A DNA stretch of 64,000 nt, taken from a virus. Every line of letters starts with the position of its first letter. Positions within the stretch are counted from its first letter, which is position 1. Positions 42,208-51,338 of this stretch are shown here, in pieces. The stretch lies in IMG/VR virus record IMGVR_UViG_3300034061_005227, positions 34,378-98,377 of that record. The stretch is one strand, 5' to 3'. The notes under the pieces were generated by a model that saw only the letters and a list, made by a program, of their open reading frames with translations, did no database searches and was not told the DNA's origin. A program made the position numbers and the translations under genes.

Positions 42208-43188
42208 TTAAGCAAGTTCTACACCTCCAGGATTTGGTGAATAAACCACAACAACAAGTTTACTTATTTTAGGATTTAGTTTGTTCATTCCCCCAATACC
42301 GCCTTTATCAATTTCGTTTTTAATTCTTGGACTCGCCTTAAACAATGATTCTAAAGAAGGTATAAAAATGTTATTCTGTTTTATTCCATTTTTTACAAAT
42401 TCCAAATATTGTTGTCCAATCATATCACGGAATGTTTCATATTTAGAATCCAATTGGTCATCACCTGTATCATCAACTTGTAATGTTAGATACACTTGCA
42501 TTTTATCACCAAAGTAAGCTTGACCATATTTTTCAACGTTAGAAAATTTACCTAAATCAAGTCCTTGAACACCCTTTTTTTCAAACTCAGTCTTGAAGTT
42601 TCCGAATGCTTTTCTGAAACTTTCTACAGCTCTCATAATATTATTTAATTCATCTCTAGTCATAGATGGTACTGAATTAACAAATGTCATAACGTTGTTT
42701 GGGTTCAGATTTCCTGACAAACCTAATCCTGAAGAAAGGTCACCAATCAATTTATTAAACTCATTACTAATTGTGTAAAAAGTAGGTCCTACATTTGGTT
42801 CGTCAACTGGTCTCCCTTGGTCTAAAGGTTGTCCATTTATTGTTAGTTTTCCTGCAAGACTATTTAGGTTCATAGTCAAAACGGAGTTCAAATAAGACTT
42901 CAGACTTTCTGATTCATCTTTAATAAAAAAATGAACACCATTTTCAATACCTGCAACATTGATAGGTTGTTTGGTAATTTGAGGTGATGGTATGTTACCA
43001 AGGGTTCTATCGAAGGTTATTGTTGCACTTTGTACATCTGGTCTTATTGGAAATAGACCTTTGAAAGAATATGGGACACTATTTTTAAGGTAATTTCCTG
43101 CTTTGTTTTCATCACTTACTTGTTCTGAGATTACTCTCTTAACAATTTTGTATAAATCATTTTCTGTTAATCTAATAATTGTTTTCAT
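42208..43188 (-). CDS. Family A leader protein, 326 aa
   Basis: Leader MKTIIRLTENDLYKIVKRVI then SEQ. The body is long, soluble and beta/alpha mixed, with a Gly-Ser-rich middle (IGDLSSGLGLSGNLNPNN) and an acidic dimer-like segment (QVDDTGDDQLDSKYETFRD). No family recognised. It has its own late box 17 bases upstream on the minus strand. Confidence 0.65.
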   Translation of the reverse strand: MKTIIRLTENDLYKIVKRVISEQVSDENKAGNYLKNSVPYSFKGLFPIRPDVQSATITFDRTLGNIPSPQITKQPINVAGIENGVHFFIKDESESLKSYLNSVLTMNLNSLAGKLTINGQPLDQGRPVDEPNVGPTFYTISNEFNKLIGDLSSGLGLSGNLNPNNVMTFVNSVPSMTRDELNNIMRAVESFRKAFGNFKTEFEKKGVQGLDLGKFSNVEKYGQAYFGDKMQVYLTLQVDDTGDDQLDSKYETFRDMIGQQYLEFVKNGIKQNNIFIPSLESLFKASPRIKNEIDKGGIGGMNKLNPKISKLVVVVYSPNPGGVELA

Positions 43189-43205
43189 TTTTGTATTTTT
43201 TATTC

Positions 43206-43224
43206 ATAAATATCTTTATATTTG
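43206..43224. promoter_or_regulatory. Divergent promoters: late box (-) and TATATTTG (+)
   Basis: ATATTTAT on the minus strand (43206-43213) for the 326-aa leader gene; TAnnTTTG on the plus strand (43217-43224) for the phosphoesterase at 43252. The two promoter classes sit back to back. Confidence 0.6.
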
Positions 43225-43251
43225 TATTAAAATAAAGACAATACAACAATT

Positions 43252-43932
43252 ATGAAAATAACATTTATATCTGACACACACAACAAACACAAGTTTGTTA
43301 CTGATGATTTACCTGGTGGTGATTTGTTAATCCATGCTGGTGATATATCTTCTATGGGTTATGAACACGAAATTCGTGAGTTCTGTAAATGGTACAATAG
43401 TTTGGACAATTACACTCACAAAGTATTCATTGCGGGTAACCACGATTGGGGATTCCAAATCAATACTGAGAAAGTAAAAGAAATCTTGGACTTCTATAGT
43501 GACATAACATATATAGAAGATAATGAAGTATTGGTGGGTGAAAAACTTGTAAGTGTTTATGGTAGTCCTTGGCAACCTGAGTTTTATAATTGGGCATTCA
43601 ATCTTCCAAGGAATGGTTATGAGTTAAAAGAAAAGTGGGGTAACATTCCAAATAATACAGACATATTAATTACTCACGGACCTGCTTATGGTTATGTTGA
43701 TAAAGTAATTGGTAGACCTGAAAATCTTGGTTGTGAATTATTGACTGATAGAATCAAAGAAATTAAACCAAAGATTCATGTGTGTGGACACATTCACACA
43801 GGATATGGTTACACATTTGATGGTGACACTCACTACATTAATGCCGCAGTATTAAATGAAAGTTATAATTACCATCACAAACCACTTACAATCGAATGGA
43901 ATCCTGAGACAAACGAAATTGAGTTCTTATAA
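43252..43932 (+). CDS. Calcineurin-like metallophosphoesterase, 226 aa
   Basis: All five motifs of the superfamily are visible: FISDTHNKH (D-x-H), HAGDIS (GD), IAGNHDWG (GNHD), THGPAYG (H) and CGHIHTGYG (GHxH). These bind two metals and hydrolyse phosphomonoesters or diesters, including cyclic nucleotides; the substrate cannot be read. Length is typical. Host-type promoter upstream and strong terminator downstream. Confidence 0.85.
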   Translation: MKITFISDTHNKHKFVTDDLPGGDLLIHAGDISSMGYEHEIREFCKWYNSLDNYTHKVFIAGNHDWGFQINTEKVKEILDFYSDITYIEDNEVLVGEKLVSVYGSPWQPEFYNWAFNLPRNGYELKEKWGNIPNNTDILITHGPAYGYVDKVIGRPENLGCELLTDRIKEIKPKIHVCGHIHTGYGYTFDGDTHYINAAVLNESYNYHHKPLTIEWNPETNEIEFL

Positions 43933-43936
43933 TAAA

Positions 43937-43971
43937 AAACCCCACCTAAAAAGTGGGGTTTAATTTTTTTA
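43937..43971. terminator. Bidirectional intrinsic terminator
   Basis: Perfect 9-bp stem AAACCCCAC/GTGGGGTTT with T run, between convergent genes; near-copy of the one at 903. Confidence 0.9.
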
Positions 43972-44772
43972 AGCTAAAAGTAATTTTTCGAATCTTTTGA
44001 ACTCGTGTTTTCTGTGGTCTAAACCATTGAATCCACCATTTACTCTTCTACTTACTTCTGTTACAACATCTTCACCAGTACCACGGTCGCAAACAGACCA
44101 AAGATTGTTACTATTGAAAAAGAATGCTGCGGAAGTTAAAGGGTATTTCGTTGCAACTAAGTCTGGATTTGTTACTAAATCTTCACCTAAAAACTCACCA
44201 AATTTTTTGAAGTTGTCTTTTCCTGTCAACTGTATAAAACCTGCTCCACGATATTTCCAACCTTCTTTAGTTGTTTCATCACCATTACCCAATCTACTTC
44301 CATAAACACGAGATGCAATTTTCTCAGGTTTATAAGCGTAAGATTCAGCTAAGTTACCAGGAAAATACTTTGGAAAAATTTTCATCAAACCATCCTTTGA
44401 GTAATTAAGATTCTCATTAACAGCTTTGAAGTTACCTGATTCTGTTGAACATTGTGCTAAAAAGTGTGTCAATCTCAAATTCGTGATAATACCGAACTTT
44501 TCACCATTGGCATTAATTTCATTGATTACTGAATCAGGAATTTGTCCTTTAAGTTTGTCCAATTTTAATGTCTCTTTTTCGACTTTTGGAAGAGATACCC
44601 CCATTTTCTCAAGTGTTGCAGGACCTGCAATACCATCAGCAACTAAACCATTTTTAGTTTGCCATTCTTTAAGTGCTTTGTCAGTACCAGGACCGAATGC
44701 ACCATCGGCAGTAACGCCTAATTTTGTTTGGAGTTGTTTAACTAATTCTCCTTGTGAACCGATTTTTAACAT
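43969..44772 (-). CDS. GH19 chitinase-like endolysin with peptidoglycan-binding domain, 267 aa
   Basis: N-terminal PG-binding-1 domain (about 2-58; GSQGELVKQLQTKLG, DGAFGPGTDKALKEWQ). The C-terminal GH19 domain (about 75-267) has LAQCSTESGNFKAVNENLNY with the catalytic glutamate, KYRGAGFIQLTGKDNF and a C-terminal RRVNGGFNGLDHR. This is a common endolysin build that cleaves the peptidoglycan glycan strand. It has no leader and no signal peptide, so it fits the classic cytoplasmic, holin-dependent endolysin of this phage. A GTATTTAT box lies 18 bases upstream on the same strand. Confidence 0.9.
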   Translation of the reverse strand: MLKIGSQGELVKQLQTKLGVTADGAFGPGTDKALKEWQTKNGLVADGIAGPATLEKMGVSLPKVEKETLKLDKLKGQIPDSVINEINANGEKFGIITNLRLTHFLAQCSTESGNFKAVNENLNYSKDGLMKIFPKYFPGNLAESYAYKPEKIASRVYGSRLGNGDETTKEGWKYRGAGFIQLTGKDNFKKFGEFLGEDLVTNPDLVATKYPLTSAAFFFNSNNLWSVCDRGTGEDVVTEVSRRVNGGFNGLDHRKHEFKRFEKLLLA

Positions 44773-44790
44773 AGTTTTATAGTTTTTTTT

Positions 44791-44798
44791 ATAAATAC
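44791..44798 (-). promoter_or_regulatory. Late-type box GTATTTAT
   Basis: Minus strand, 18 bases before the GH19 endolysin start. Confidence 0.55.
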
Positions 44799-44818
44799 CA
44801 ATTAACTAGGTTCAGTTA

Positions 44819-44827
44819 GTATTTATA
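44819..44827 (+). promoter_or_regulatory. Late-type box GTATTTATA
   Basis: 19 bases before the histidine kinase at 44847. Confidence 0.55.
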
Positions 44828-44846
44828 TAAAAAAAAGTTATCAATT

Positions 44847-46970
44847 ATGTCAATCAAGGTTAAAATTTCTATTTACTTTTCAGTTTTAATTATGTCAATT
44901 TTCTTTATAATGAAGATGATTTCATTATTTTTTATAAATGACGCACTACAATTAATCAAAATAATTGAATTATCTTGTTTTATTGTTTTTTTACCATTCT
45001 TTTCAATCTTGGTAAAAGAATATACTAATAAATTAAAACATAATATAAAATTAACACAATACTCCAAAAAACTTAACAAAGTTCTTATATCACAATCACA
45101 CAATTCATTATTTTATCAAGGAAATGTAAAGGATGGGGCAAAAACTTTAACAAAGGAAGTAACAGAATCAATTGATGCTGATAGATGTTCAATTTGGTTA
45201 TATAATTCAGATAAAACCTCAATTATCTGTCAACAACTTTATATTAAAAAAGAAGATGAATGGTATAGTGGGGCGGAAATGTATAAAAAAGATTTTATCG
45301 CCTATTTTGAACACTTAGAAATCAATCCGATTATTATTGCAAACAATGCTGAAACTCATACCGCAACATATTGTTTTGTTGAAGGGTATTTGAAACCCCT
45401 TGGTATTAAATCTATGTTGGATGTTCCAATTATGTACAGAGGCGATGTAATTGGTGTTGTGTGTATTGAGAGTAAAACATTAAGGGAATGGATTGGATTA
45501 GAAGTTAACTTTGCTCAAATGTTATCATCACTATATTCTTTTGCTTATTCGGTTAAAGAAAGTAATATTTTGAGAGGTAATTTACAAGAGTTCGAAAAGT
45601 TTGTTGATACATCTGTTTTGGTTTCTAAAGCGGACAATAAAGGTAGAATAACATATGTAAATAAAAAGTTTGAGGAAGTATCTGGATGGTCTTTAGATGA
45701 AGTAAGAGGAAAAGACCATAGTATTGTTAATTCGGGTAAACATCCCAAGGAGTTTTGGGCTAATATGTACAAAGATGTTGTCGTTGAGAAAAAGATTTGG
45801 AATGAGATTGTTACAAATAGGGATAAAAATGGTAACTTATATTGGGTTGATTCATATATAAAAGGTGATTTTGATGAAAATGGTAAGTTTTTGGGGTATA
45901 TGTCAATCAGATATGATGTAACAGAAGTCAAGAAAAAAGAAATTGATATAAAAAATAGGATGAATGCTATTAATACATCGAATATGGTTATTGAGTTTGA
46001 TTTGGATGGTAAAATTATGTTTGCTAATAGTTTATTCTGTGAAAAAATGGGTTATGAAGAAAAAGAATTAAAAGGTAAACATCATAAGATTTTTGTTTCA
46101 AAGGAATATTCAAAATCTCCTGAATATAAAGAGTTTTGGAAATTGTTAAAAAGTGGAGAATATGTTACTGATGAGTTTTTAAGGTTTACTAAAGATAAAA
46201 ACAAAGTTTGGATTCAAGCTTCATATAATCCTGTATTTGATATAGATGGTAAAGTACAAAGAGTAATGAAAATTGCAACAGATATAACTGATAGAATTAC
46301 ACAATCAATAGAAATTGAGAAAAAGAACACTTATTTAGAACACGCAGCAAAGATTCTAAGACACGATATGCACTCAGGTATTAACACATACATACCTAGG
46401 GGAGTTAGTTCATTAGAACGAAGATTAACTATTGAACAAATAGAGGAGTTAAAAATAACAGCACCATTTAAAATGATTAAAGATGGGTTGAGCCATGCTC
46501 AAAAAGTTTATAAAGGTGTTTATGAATTTACAAACTTAGTAAAAAAAGATGTTGTATTAAATAAAACAGAATGTAATCTAAAAAGTATTTTAGAAAGTTA
46601 CTTAACAACAACCTCATACAAAAGTCAGGTTCATATCGAGGAATTAATAACTAAAGATGTGAATGAGTCATTGTTTTGTACATCAATTGATAATCTGATA
46701 AGAAATGGTTTGAAATATAACGATTCTGATACGAAATTTGTTAAAATATTTATGGAGGGGGATTTGTTAATAATACAAGATAATGGTAGAGGAATCACTC
46801 AACAAGATTTCGACCATTTATCAAAACCATATACAAGAAAAGAAGGACAAAAAGAGAGTGGTACAGGATTAGGGTTAAATATTTGTGTTGCAATTTTAGA
46901 AGAACACGGATTTGAAATTACATGTGAAAAAAATGATATTGGTACTAAAATGAAAATAAACATAAAATAA
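44847..46970 (+). CDS. Membrane histidine kinase with GAF and two PAS domains, 707 aa
   Basis: Two N-terminal membrane helices (about 6-27 and 38-58) with almost no loop between, a GAF-like domain (about 90-235), PAS 1 (about 255-365; TYVNKKFEEVSGWSLDEVRG) and PAS 2 (about 375-490; MFANSLFCEKMGYEEKELKG). Then a dimerisation helix with LRHDMHSG (probable phospho-acceptor His) and a HATPase core (NLIRNGLKYND, QDNGRGI, GTGLGLNIC). All ATP-site boxes are intact. It probably senses a cytoplasmic signal and passes phosphate to the receiver gene that follows after 14 bases. A complete kinase is unusual in a phage. Confidence 0.85.
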   Translation: MSIKVKISIYFSVLIMSIFFIMKMISLFFINDALQLIKIIELSCFIVFLPFFSILVKEYTNKLKHNIKLTQYSKKLNKVLISQSHNSLFYQGNVKDGAKTLTKEVTESIDADRCSIWLYNSDKTSIICQQLYIKKEDEWYSGAEMYKKDFIAYFEHLEINPIIIANNAETHTATYCFVEGYLKPLGIKSMLDVPIMYRGDVIGVVCIESKTLREWIGLEVNFAQMLSSLYSFAYSVKESNILRGNLQEFEKFVDTSVLVSKADNKGRITYVNKKFEEVSGWSLDEVRGKDHSIVNSGKHPKEFWANMYKDVVVEKKIWNEIVTNRDKNGNLYWVDSYIKGDFDENGKFLGYMSIRYDVTEVKKKEIDIKNRMNAINTSNMVIEFDLDGKIMFANSLFCEKMGYEEKELKGKHHKIFVSKEYSKSPEYKEFWKLLKSGEYVTDEFLRFTKDKNKVWIQASYNPVFDIDGKVQRVMKIATDITDRITQSIEIEKKNTYLEHAAKILRHDMHSGINTYIPRGVSSLERRLTIEQIEELKITAPFKMIKDGLSHAQKVYKGVYEFTNLVKKDVVLNKTECNLKSILESYLTTTSYKSQVHIEELITKDVNESLFCTSIDNLIRNGLKYNDSDTKFVKIFMEGDLLIIQDNGRGITQQDFDHLSKPYTRKEGQKESGTGLGLNICVAILEEHGFEITCEKNDIGTKMKINIK

Positions 46971-46984
46971 AAAAAAAACAAAAA

Positions 46985-47419
46985 ATGATTGATTCGTTAA
47001 TGTTGGTAGATGATGAGGACTTGTTCCATTTAGTTTTTGAAGACGCTTGTTCTTTATTAGATATTAGTTTATCACTAAAATCATTGAATAGTTCTGATGA
47101 AGCCGCTAAACTTTTTCAAAAATGGTTGGGTGGTGATTATTCAGATAGACCTGAGTGTGTATTTGTTGATTTAAATATAATTGGTTCTTCCTTTGATGGT
47201 ATAGAATTGATTAGAAAGATTAACTTTGAGTATGGTAATAATGTGGTTATAGGGATTATATCCTCATCTAATGAACCTGAAGAACAAGCTAAAGCTGTTC
47301 AAGCTGGCGCACAATTTTGGATTATAAAATCTGATGATATCGAACCTAGATTAGAAGAATTCAAAAAAGATTATGAAGGCTATAAAAAAAGAACTGCCTC
47401 ATTTAAGGTGTATAAATAA
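46985..47419 (+). CDS. Stand-alone response-regulator receiver, 144 aa
   Basis: A CheY-like receiver: acidic pair in MLVDDEDLFH, phospho-acceptor aspartate in CVFVDLNIIGSSFDG, IGIISSS (Ser/Thr switch) and FWIIKSDD with the conserved lysine. No output domain; it ends in a short charged helix. Presumed partner of the upstream kinase. Its stop overlaps the next start by 1 base (TAATG). Confidence 0.85.
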   Translation: MIDSLMLVDDEDLFHLVFEDACSLLDISLSLKSLNSSDEAAKLFQKWLGGDYSDRPECVFVDLNIIGSSFDGIELIRKINFEYGNNVVIGIISSSNEPEEQAKAVQAGAQFWIIKSDDIEPRLEEFKKDYEGYKKRTASFKVYK

Positions 47420-48096
47420 TGAAATTTAATAAGGAAACAAAACAAGAGTTAATAGAATTACTCGAAAAGAAAAATATTGGTTTAGAAGGTAATATTTTGA
47501 AGATTATTGACTCTTCAGATGACCCTGATTTTGCTAAATATGTTGAGAATTGTAAGGATAAAGATAAAGAAACAAGAAAAAAAAGGTTAGAAATAACAAA
47601 ACAAGTTCAGGAAAAGAACAAAGAACTAATTGAACTCAATACTGAAAATCAAAGAATAATGGATGAACTCCAAGTTTCTTTGAAAGAGGTTGAGGAGGCA
47701 AAAATGACTTTCGAAGTTCAAAATAGAGAGTTACTTGCTTGGCAACAAGACAACCAAAGAATGAGTGTGGAACTTCAACAAGAGATGGCCAAGTCAGAAT
47801 TAGCAAGAATCCAAGCAGAAGAAGCCAAAACTGCAGCGGTTAATGATTTGGATGTTCTACAAAAGAAAAAACAAACCGAATTAATTGGTAACATCGTGAG
47901 AATTGCATTAGGTGTTATTATATCTATCGGTATTATAACCACATTTATGTATATTTTGGCTTTAGTAATAAACAAAGATACACAAATGATTGGTTCTACT
48001 TGGTCAAATATGTTAGGTATATTATTAACTAACGCATTTAGTATAATCGGTACAATAATGGGGGTTAAATACTCAGGAAAAGAGGAAAAAGAATAA
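47419..48096 (+). CDS. Coiled-coil protein with two C-terminal membrane helices, 225 aa
   Basis: About 150 residues of continuous coiled coil (QEKNKELIELNTENQRIMDE, EVEEAKMTFEVQNRELLAWQ), then two hydrophobic helices near 158-180 and 195-215 and a charged tail. Translationally coupled to the receiver, so it may be the output or a scaffold of the phosphorelay at the membrane. No family recognised. Confidence 0.65.
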   Translation: MKFNKETKQELIELLEKKNIGLEGNILKIIDSSDDPDFAKYVENCKDKDKETRKKRLEITKQVQEKNKELIELNTENQRIMDELQVSLKEVEEAKMTFEVQNRELLAWQQDNQRMSVELQQEMAKSELARIQAEEAKTAAVNDLDVLQKKKQTELIGNIVRIALGVIISIGIITTFMYILALVINKDTQMIGSTWSNMLGILLTNAFSIIGTIMGVKYSGKEEKE

Positions 48097-48127
48097 AAAA
48101 AAGGGGGTCTATTTCGACCCCTTTTTT
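48095..48127. terminator. Bidirectional intrinsic terminator
   Basis: Stem GGGGTC/GACCCC with A run before and T6 after; between convergent genes. Confidence 0.85.
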
Positions 48128-48294
48128 AATTTACTAAACTTAGCTTCCCCTTTATAAACATTTTCCACTTCATAGGCATTTCTACCCAATTTTTTGTCAT
48201 ATTTCCATATTTGGATGATATCTCCGTGGTCTATAACAACTTCTGATTTGGTATCTTGTGTCATTTGAGGTTCAGGGTTTAGTTTTTTCGCCAT
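48109..48294 (-). CDS. Small hypothetical protein, 61 aa
   Basis: Basic ends and a central VIDHGDIIQIWKYDKKLGRN strand pair. It starts 2 bases after the stop of the class II enzyme gene and is probably cotranscribed with it. No family recognised; overlaps the terminator at its 3' end. Confidence 0.55.
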   Translation of the reverse strand: MAKKLNPEPQMTQDTKSEVVIDHGDIIQIWKYDKKLGRNAYEVENVYKGEAKFSKLKKGSK

Positions 48295-48296
48295 AA

Positions 48297-49130
48297 TTAA
48301 ATGATTGCTTCAGTAAGTTTTTTTGTAAGATTCAATTCATAAGCTCTTGCCAATCTTGTAAGGCCACAACCCCATCCAAATCTTGGGAAGAAATCCAAAG
48401 ATAAGAAATGTTCCAATTCTTTTTCTACTCTTTCCTTACCAAATAATTCAAAAAGTTTTGCTGAGTAGTTCCCACCTTCGATTGTGTAGAACATTTCTTT
48501 CATACTTTCTTTATCACAACTTCTTTCAGCAGAACCGATTGTTTCTTGACCGAAAAGGATAACATCAACCTTTTGGAATTTGTCACCTTCACCCTTTTGC
48601 ATATTCCAAAAAGGATTTGTTCTCAATGGGAAGTTTTGAAGTGAGATAGAATCACCGATTTCATTCCACATTTTTGTTTCGTGTTCAGCTTCAAGGATTT
48701 CAGTTCCGTATTTTTCACAAAGTTCATTATAATCTACAACTATTGGAATATCAAATCCCAAATATTCTAACATTTCCGCTTGAAGTTTAACCATATCTTC
48801 TTTAGTTCCTTTTGTTTCAACTTCGAACATAGGGAAGATTAAGTCGTGACGACCAGGGATTGGGTTTGCTTCTTGTCTGTATGATGTGGAGATACAATAT
48901 ACACCAGGAAATTCAGGATTTAGAAGTAATTCATATTCCAACCACATTTGACCTGTTTGTGGTAAAGGCCAAATTTCACCTGAATATTCAAATTTTGTGA
49001 TGCTATGTGGATTTTCACAAGCGGCAAGGATTGAAAGTCTAGATTGTGTTGGAACCTCCAAGAAACCTTTGGCTTGGAAAAAGTTTCTCATCTTTTGTAC
49101 TAACTCGTTGTAGATTTGTGTGTTTTTCAT
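48297..49130 (-). CDS. Class II synthetase-fold enzyme, asparagine-synthetase-like, 277 aa
   Basis: A catalytic domain of the AspRS/AsnRS type without an anticodon-binding domain. Visible motifs: motif 1-like helix region with GFLEVPTQS, motif 2 with STSYRQEANP then RHDLIFPMFEVE, and motif 3 GWGCGLTRLARAYEL. Proteins of this size and build include the archaeal-type asparagine synthetase related to AsnRS, which makes Asn from Asp. The leader peptide upstream is Asn-rich, which fits an asparagine role. Alternative: amino-acid activation of another acceptor. Lies behind a promoter box, leader peptide and terminator. Confidence 0.75.
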   Translation of the reverse strand: MKNTQIYNELVQKMRNFFQAKGFLEVPTQSRLSILAACENPHSITKFEYSGEIWPLPQTGQMWLEYELLLNPEFPGVYCISTSYRQEANPIPGRHDLIFPMFEVETKGTKEDMVKLQAEMLEYLGFDIPIVVDYNELCEKYGTEILEAEHETKMWNEIGDSISLQNFPLRTNPFWNMQKGEGDKFQKVDVILFGQETIGSAERSCDKESMKEMFYTIEGGNYSAKLFELFGKERVEKELEHFLSLDFFPRFGWGCGLTRLARAYELNLTKKLTEAII

Positions 49131-49160
49131 TTTTGTTATTAATTTTGTTTATTGGTTTAT

Positions 49161-49188
49161 AAAAAAAAGCCCCCTAATAATAAGGGGG
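49161..49188 (-). terminator. Terminator/attenuator upstream of the class II enzyme gene
   Basis: On the minus strand: CCCCCT/AGGGGG stem (49183-49188 with 49170-49175) followed by T8. It lies between the leader peptide stop and the enzyme start, so leftward transcription must read through it to reach the enzyme gene. Confidence 0.75.
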
Positions 49189-49195
49189 TTATGAA

Positions 49196-49231
49196 TTAAA
49201 AATTGTATATGTTGTTTAGATTGATGTCCAT
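49196..49231 (-). CDS. Asn-rich leader peptide, 11 aa
   Basis: Reading by me on the minus strand: MDINLNNIYNF, four Asn in eleven residues. It lies 16 bases after a GTATTTAT box and ends 7 bases before a terminator hairpin. Architecture as in attenuation leaders of amino-acid genes. No alternative antiterminator pairing was found, and Asn codons are common in AT-rich DNA, so this stays a candidate. Confidence 0.5.
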   Translation of the reverse strand: MDINLNNIYNF

Positions 49232-49247
49232 TTTTTTTCTTTTAGGA

Positions 49248-49255
49248 ATAAATAC
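49248..49255 (-). promoter_or_regulatory. Late-type box GTATTTAT
   Basis: Minus strand, 16 bases before the 11-codon leader peptide; no such box lies between the terminator and the enzyme start. Confidence 0.5.
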
Positions 49256-49310
49256 GATAAGATTTTAGAAAAATCAATTTTTTTATAAAAATAATAAAAA
49301 AAATTATGTT

Positions 49311-49337
49311 TTGTCATTAAAACTGACAATTTGTCAG
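49311..49337. promoter_or_regulatory. TTGTCA/TGACAA operator-like inverted repeats
   Basis: Three half-sites: TTGTCA (49311), TGACAA (49324), TTGTCA (49331). The last two form CTGACAA-T-TTGTCAG, a 7-bp perfect palindrome, ~100 bases before DnaK. Likely binding site for a regulator; similar half-sites occur at 22.8 and 24.2-24.3 kb. Confidence 0.5.
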
Positions 49338-49436
49338 GTTAAAAAGGTTTGGATTAATTTTTTATAACAAATGTTTGTGAGTAGAATTGACTACATAAAA
49401 AATAAACAATATAATTCAAACAAAAACGAACAAAAT

Positions 49437-51302
49437 ATGAGTAAAATTATTGGAATCGATTTAGGGACTACAAACTCGTGTGTAGCCGTAATGGAAAATG
49501 GAGAACCAATTGTAATAACAAACAATGAAGGTAAAAGAACAACCCCTTCAATCATTGGATTTGTTGACAATGGTGAAAGAAAGATTGGAGACCCAGCAAA
49601 AAGACAAGCTGTAACCAATCCTGACAAAACAATTTATTCAATCAAACGCTTTATGGGCTCAAATTATGACGAAACCAAGTCAGAGGTTAAGAGAGTTCCT
49701 TATAAGGTCGTAAAAGGGAAAAACAACACCCCAAGAGTAGAGATTGATGATAAACAATTCTCACCTCAAGAAATCTCAGCAATGGTGTTACAGAAAATGA
49801 AACAAACTGCTGAAGATTATTTGGGTCAAGAAGTAACTGAAGCCGTTATCACAGTTCCTGCTTACTTCAATGATGCTCAAAGACAAGCAACAAAAGAAGC
49901 TGGTGAGATTGCGGGTCTGAAAGTTAAGAGAATTATCAATGAACCAACTGCAGCTGCTCTTGCTTATGGTCTTGATAAGAAAAACAAGGACTCTAAAATC
50001 GTTGTTTTTGACTGTGGTGGGGGTACACACGATGTATCTGTACTAGAATTAGGTGGTGGTGTATTTGAAGTATTATCAACCGATGGTGATACACACTTAG
50101 GTGGTGATGACTTTGACAATGCTATTTCTGATTGGTTAAAAAACGAGTTCAAAAATGAGAACAATGGTGCTTGGAATGATGATTCTATGGCAATCCAAAG
50201 GTTAAGAGAGGCAGCTGAGAAGGCAAAAATTGAATTATCTTCATCTCAAAGTACTGAAATTAACTTACCTTACTTTATGGTAATTGATAATCAACCAAAA
50301 CACCTTGTAAAAACACTTACAAGAGCAAAGTTTGAACAAATTATTGATAAATTGGTTGAAAGAACGATTGCACCTTGTAAATCAGCTCTTAAAAACGCTG
50401 GATTGACAATTAATGACATTGATGAGGTTATTTTGGTTGGTGGTTCTACTAGAATCCCTGCAATTCAAGAAGCAGTTAAGAAGTTTTTCGGAAAAGAAGC
50501 GTCAAAAGGTGTAAATCCTGACGAAGTTGTTGCTTTGGGTGCTGCGATTCAAGGTGGTGTATTAGCTGGTGATGTAAAAGATGTTCTTTTATTGGATGTT
50601 ACCCCACTTTCATTAGGAATTGAGACAATGGGTGGTGTAATGACAAGATTAATCGAAGCAAATACAACAATTCCAACCAAAAAGTCACAAATCTTCTCAA
50701 CTGCGGTAGATAATCAACCTTCTGTTGAAATTCACGTAATACAAGGTGAAAGACCAATGGCAAAAGACAACAGAACTATTGGTAGATTCCATTTAGATGG
50801 TATTCCACCATCAATGAGAGGTATTCCTCAAATCGAAGTTACTTTTGACATCGATGCAAATGGTATTATCAATGTTTCGGCCTTAGACAAGGGAACAAAC
50901 AAACAACAAACGATTAGAATTGAGTCATCATCTGGACTTTCACAAGAAGAAATCGACAGAATGAAGAGAGAAGCTGAGGAAAATGCTGAAAGTGATAAAT
51001 TAGCTAAAGAAAAAGCTGAAAAAATCAATGAGGCTGATAGTACAATCTTTAATATTGAGAAAACTTTGAAGGATTTGGATGAAAAAATCTCTGATGAACA
51101 CAAAGAAGAAGTTAAAAAAGGTTTGGAGGAATTAAAAGAGGCTAAAAACACTGGTGAAATTGAAAAAATTGACCCTGCGTTAGATAATGTTAATTCAATT
51201 ATGCAAAAAATTACCCAAGAACTTTATAGTAATGTGAGTGAACAAACTGAAAACACTGATGGTTTTACAGGTTCAGATGTAGAGTTTGAAGAAGTAAAGT
51301 AA
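49437..51302 (+). CDS. dnaK: Hsp70 chaperone DnaK, 621 aa
   Basis: The ATG at 49437 ([20 protein letters not shown]) is the family's normal start; an upstream in-frame ATG at 49371 adds 22 non-conserved residues. The nucleotide-binding domain has [29 protein letters not shown] and [11 protein letters not shown]; the substrate-binding domain has [14 protein letters not shown] and [10 protein letters not shown]; the helical lid and an EEVK-like acidic end (FEEVK) are present. Phosphate-2 motif reads [10 protein letters not shown] where LGGGTFDVS is usual, a visible variant. Full-length and probably active. No DnaJ or GrpE nearby. Preceded by an operator-like palindrome. Confidence 0.95.
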   Translation: MSKIIGIDLGTTNSCVAVMENGEPIVITNNEGKRTTPSIIGFVDNGERKIGDPAKRQAVTNPDKTIYSIKRFMGSNYDETKSEVKRVPYKVVKGKNNTPRVEIDDKQFSPQEISAMVLQKMKQTAEDYLGQEVTEAVITVPAYFNDAQRQATKEAGEIAGLKVKRIINEPTAAALAYGLDKKNKDSKIVVFDCGGGTHDVSVLELGGGVFEVLSTDGDTHLGGDDFDNAISDWLKNEFKNENNGAWNDDSMAIQRLREAAEKAKIELSSSQSTEINLPYFMVIDNQPKHLVKTLTRAKFEQIIDKLVERTIAPCKSALKNAGLTINDIDEVILVGGSTRIPAIQEAVKKFFGKEASKGVNPDEVVALGAAIQGGVLAGDVKDVLLLDVTPLSLGIETMGGVMTRLIEANTTIPTKKSQIFSTAVDNQPSVEIHVIQGERPMAKDNRTIGRFHLDGIPPSMRGIPQIEVTFDIDANGIINVSALDKGTNKQQTIRIESSSGLSQEEIDRMKREAEENAESDKLAKEKAEKINEADSTIFNIEKTLKDLDEKISDEHKEEVKKGLEELKEAKNTGEIEKIDPALDNVNSIMQKITQELYSNVSEQTENTDGFTGSDVEFEEVK

Positions 51303-51306
51303 AACA

Positions 51307-51338
51307 AAAAACCCCTGACTATTCGTTGGGGGTTTCTT
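51307..51338. terminator. Terminator after DnaK
   Basis: Stem AAACCCC/GGGGTTT (from 51309 and to 51335) with flanking A run; overlaps the end of the convergent holin-like gene. Confidence 0.75.

Noticed and set aside
48109-49130. Reading the class II enzyme as a true asparaginyl- or lysyl-tRNA synthetase
   Set aside because: No anticodon-binding domain is present; the size fits only the catalytic domain.
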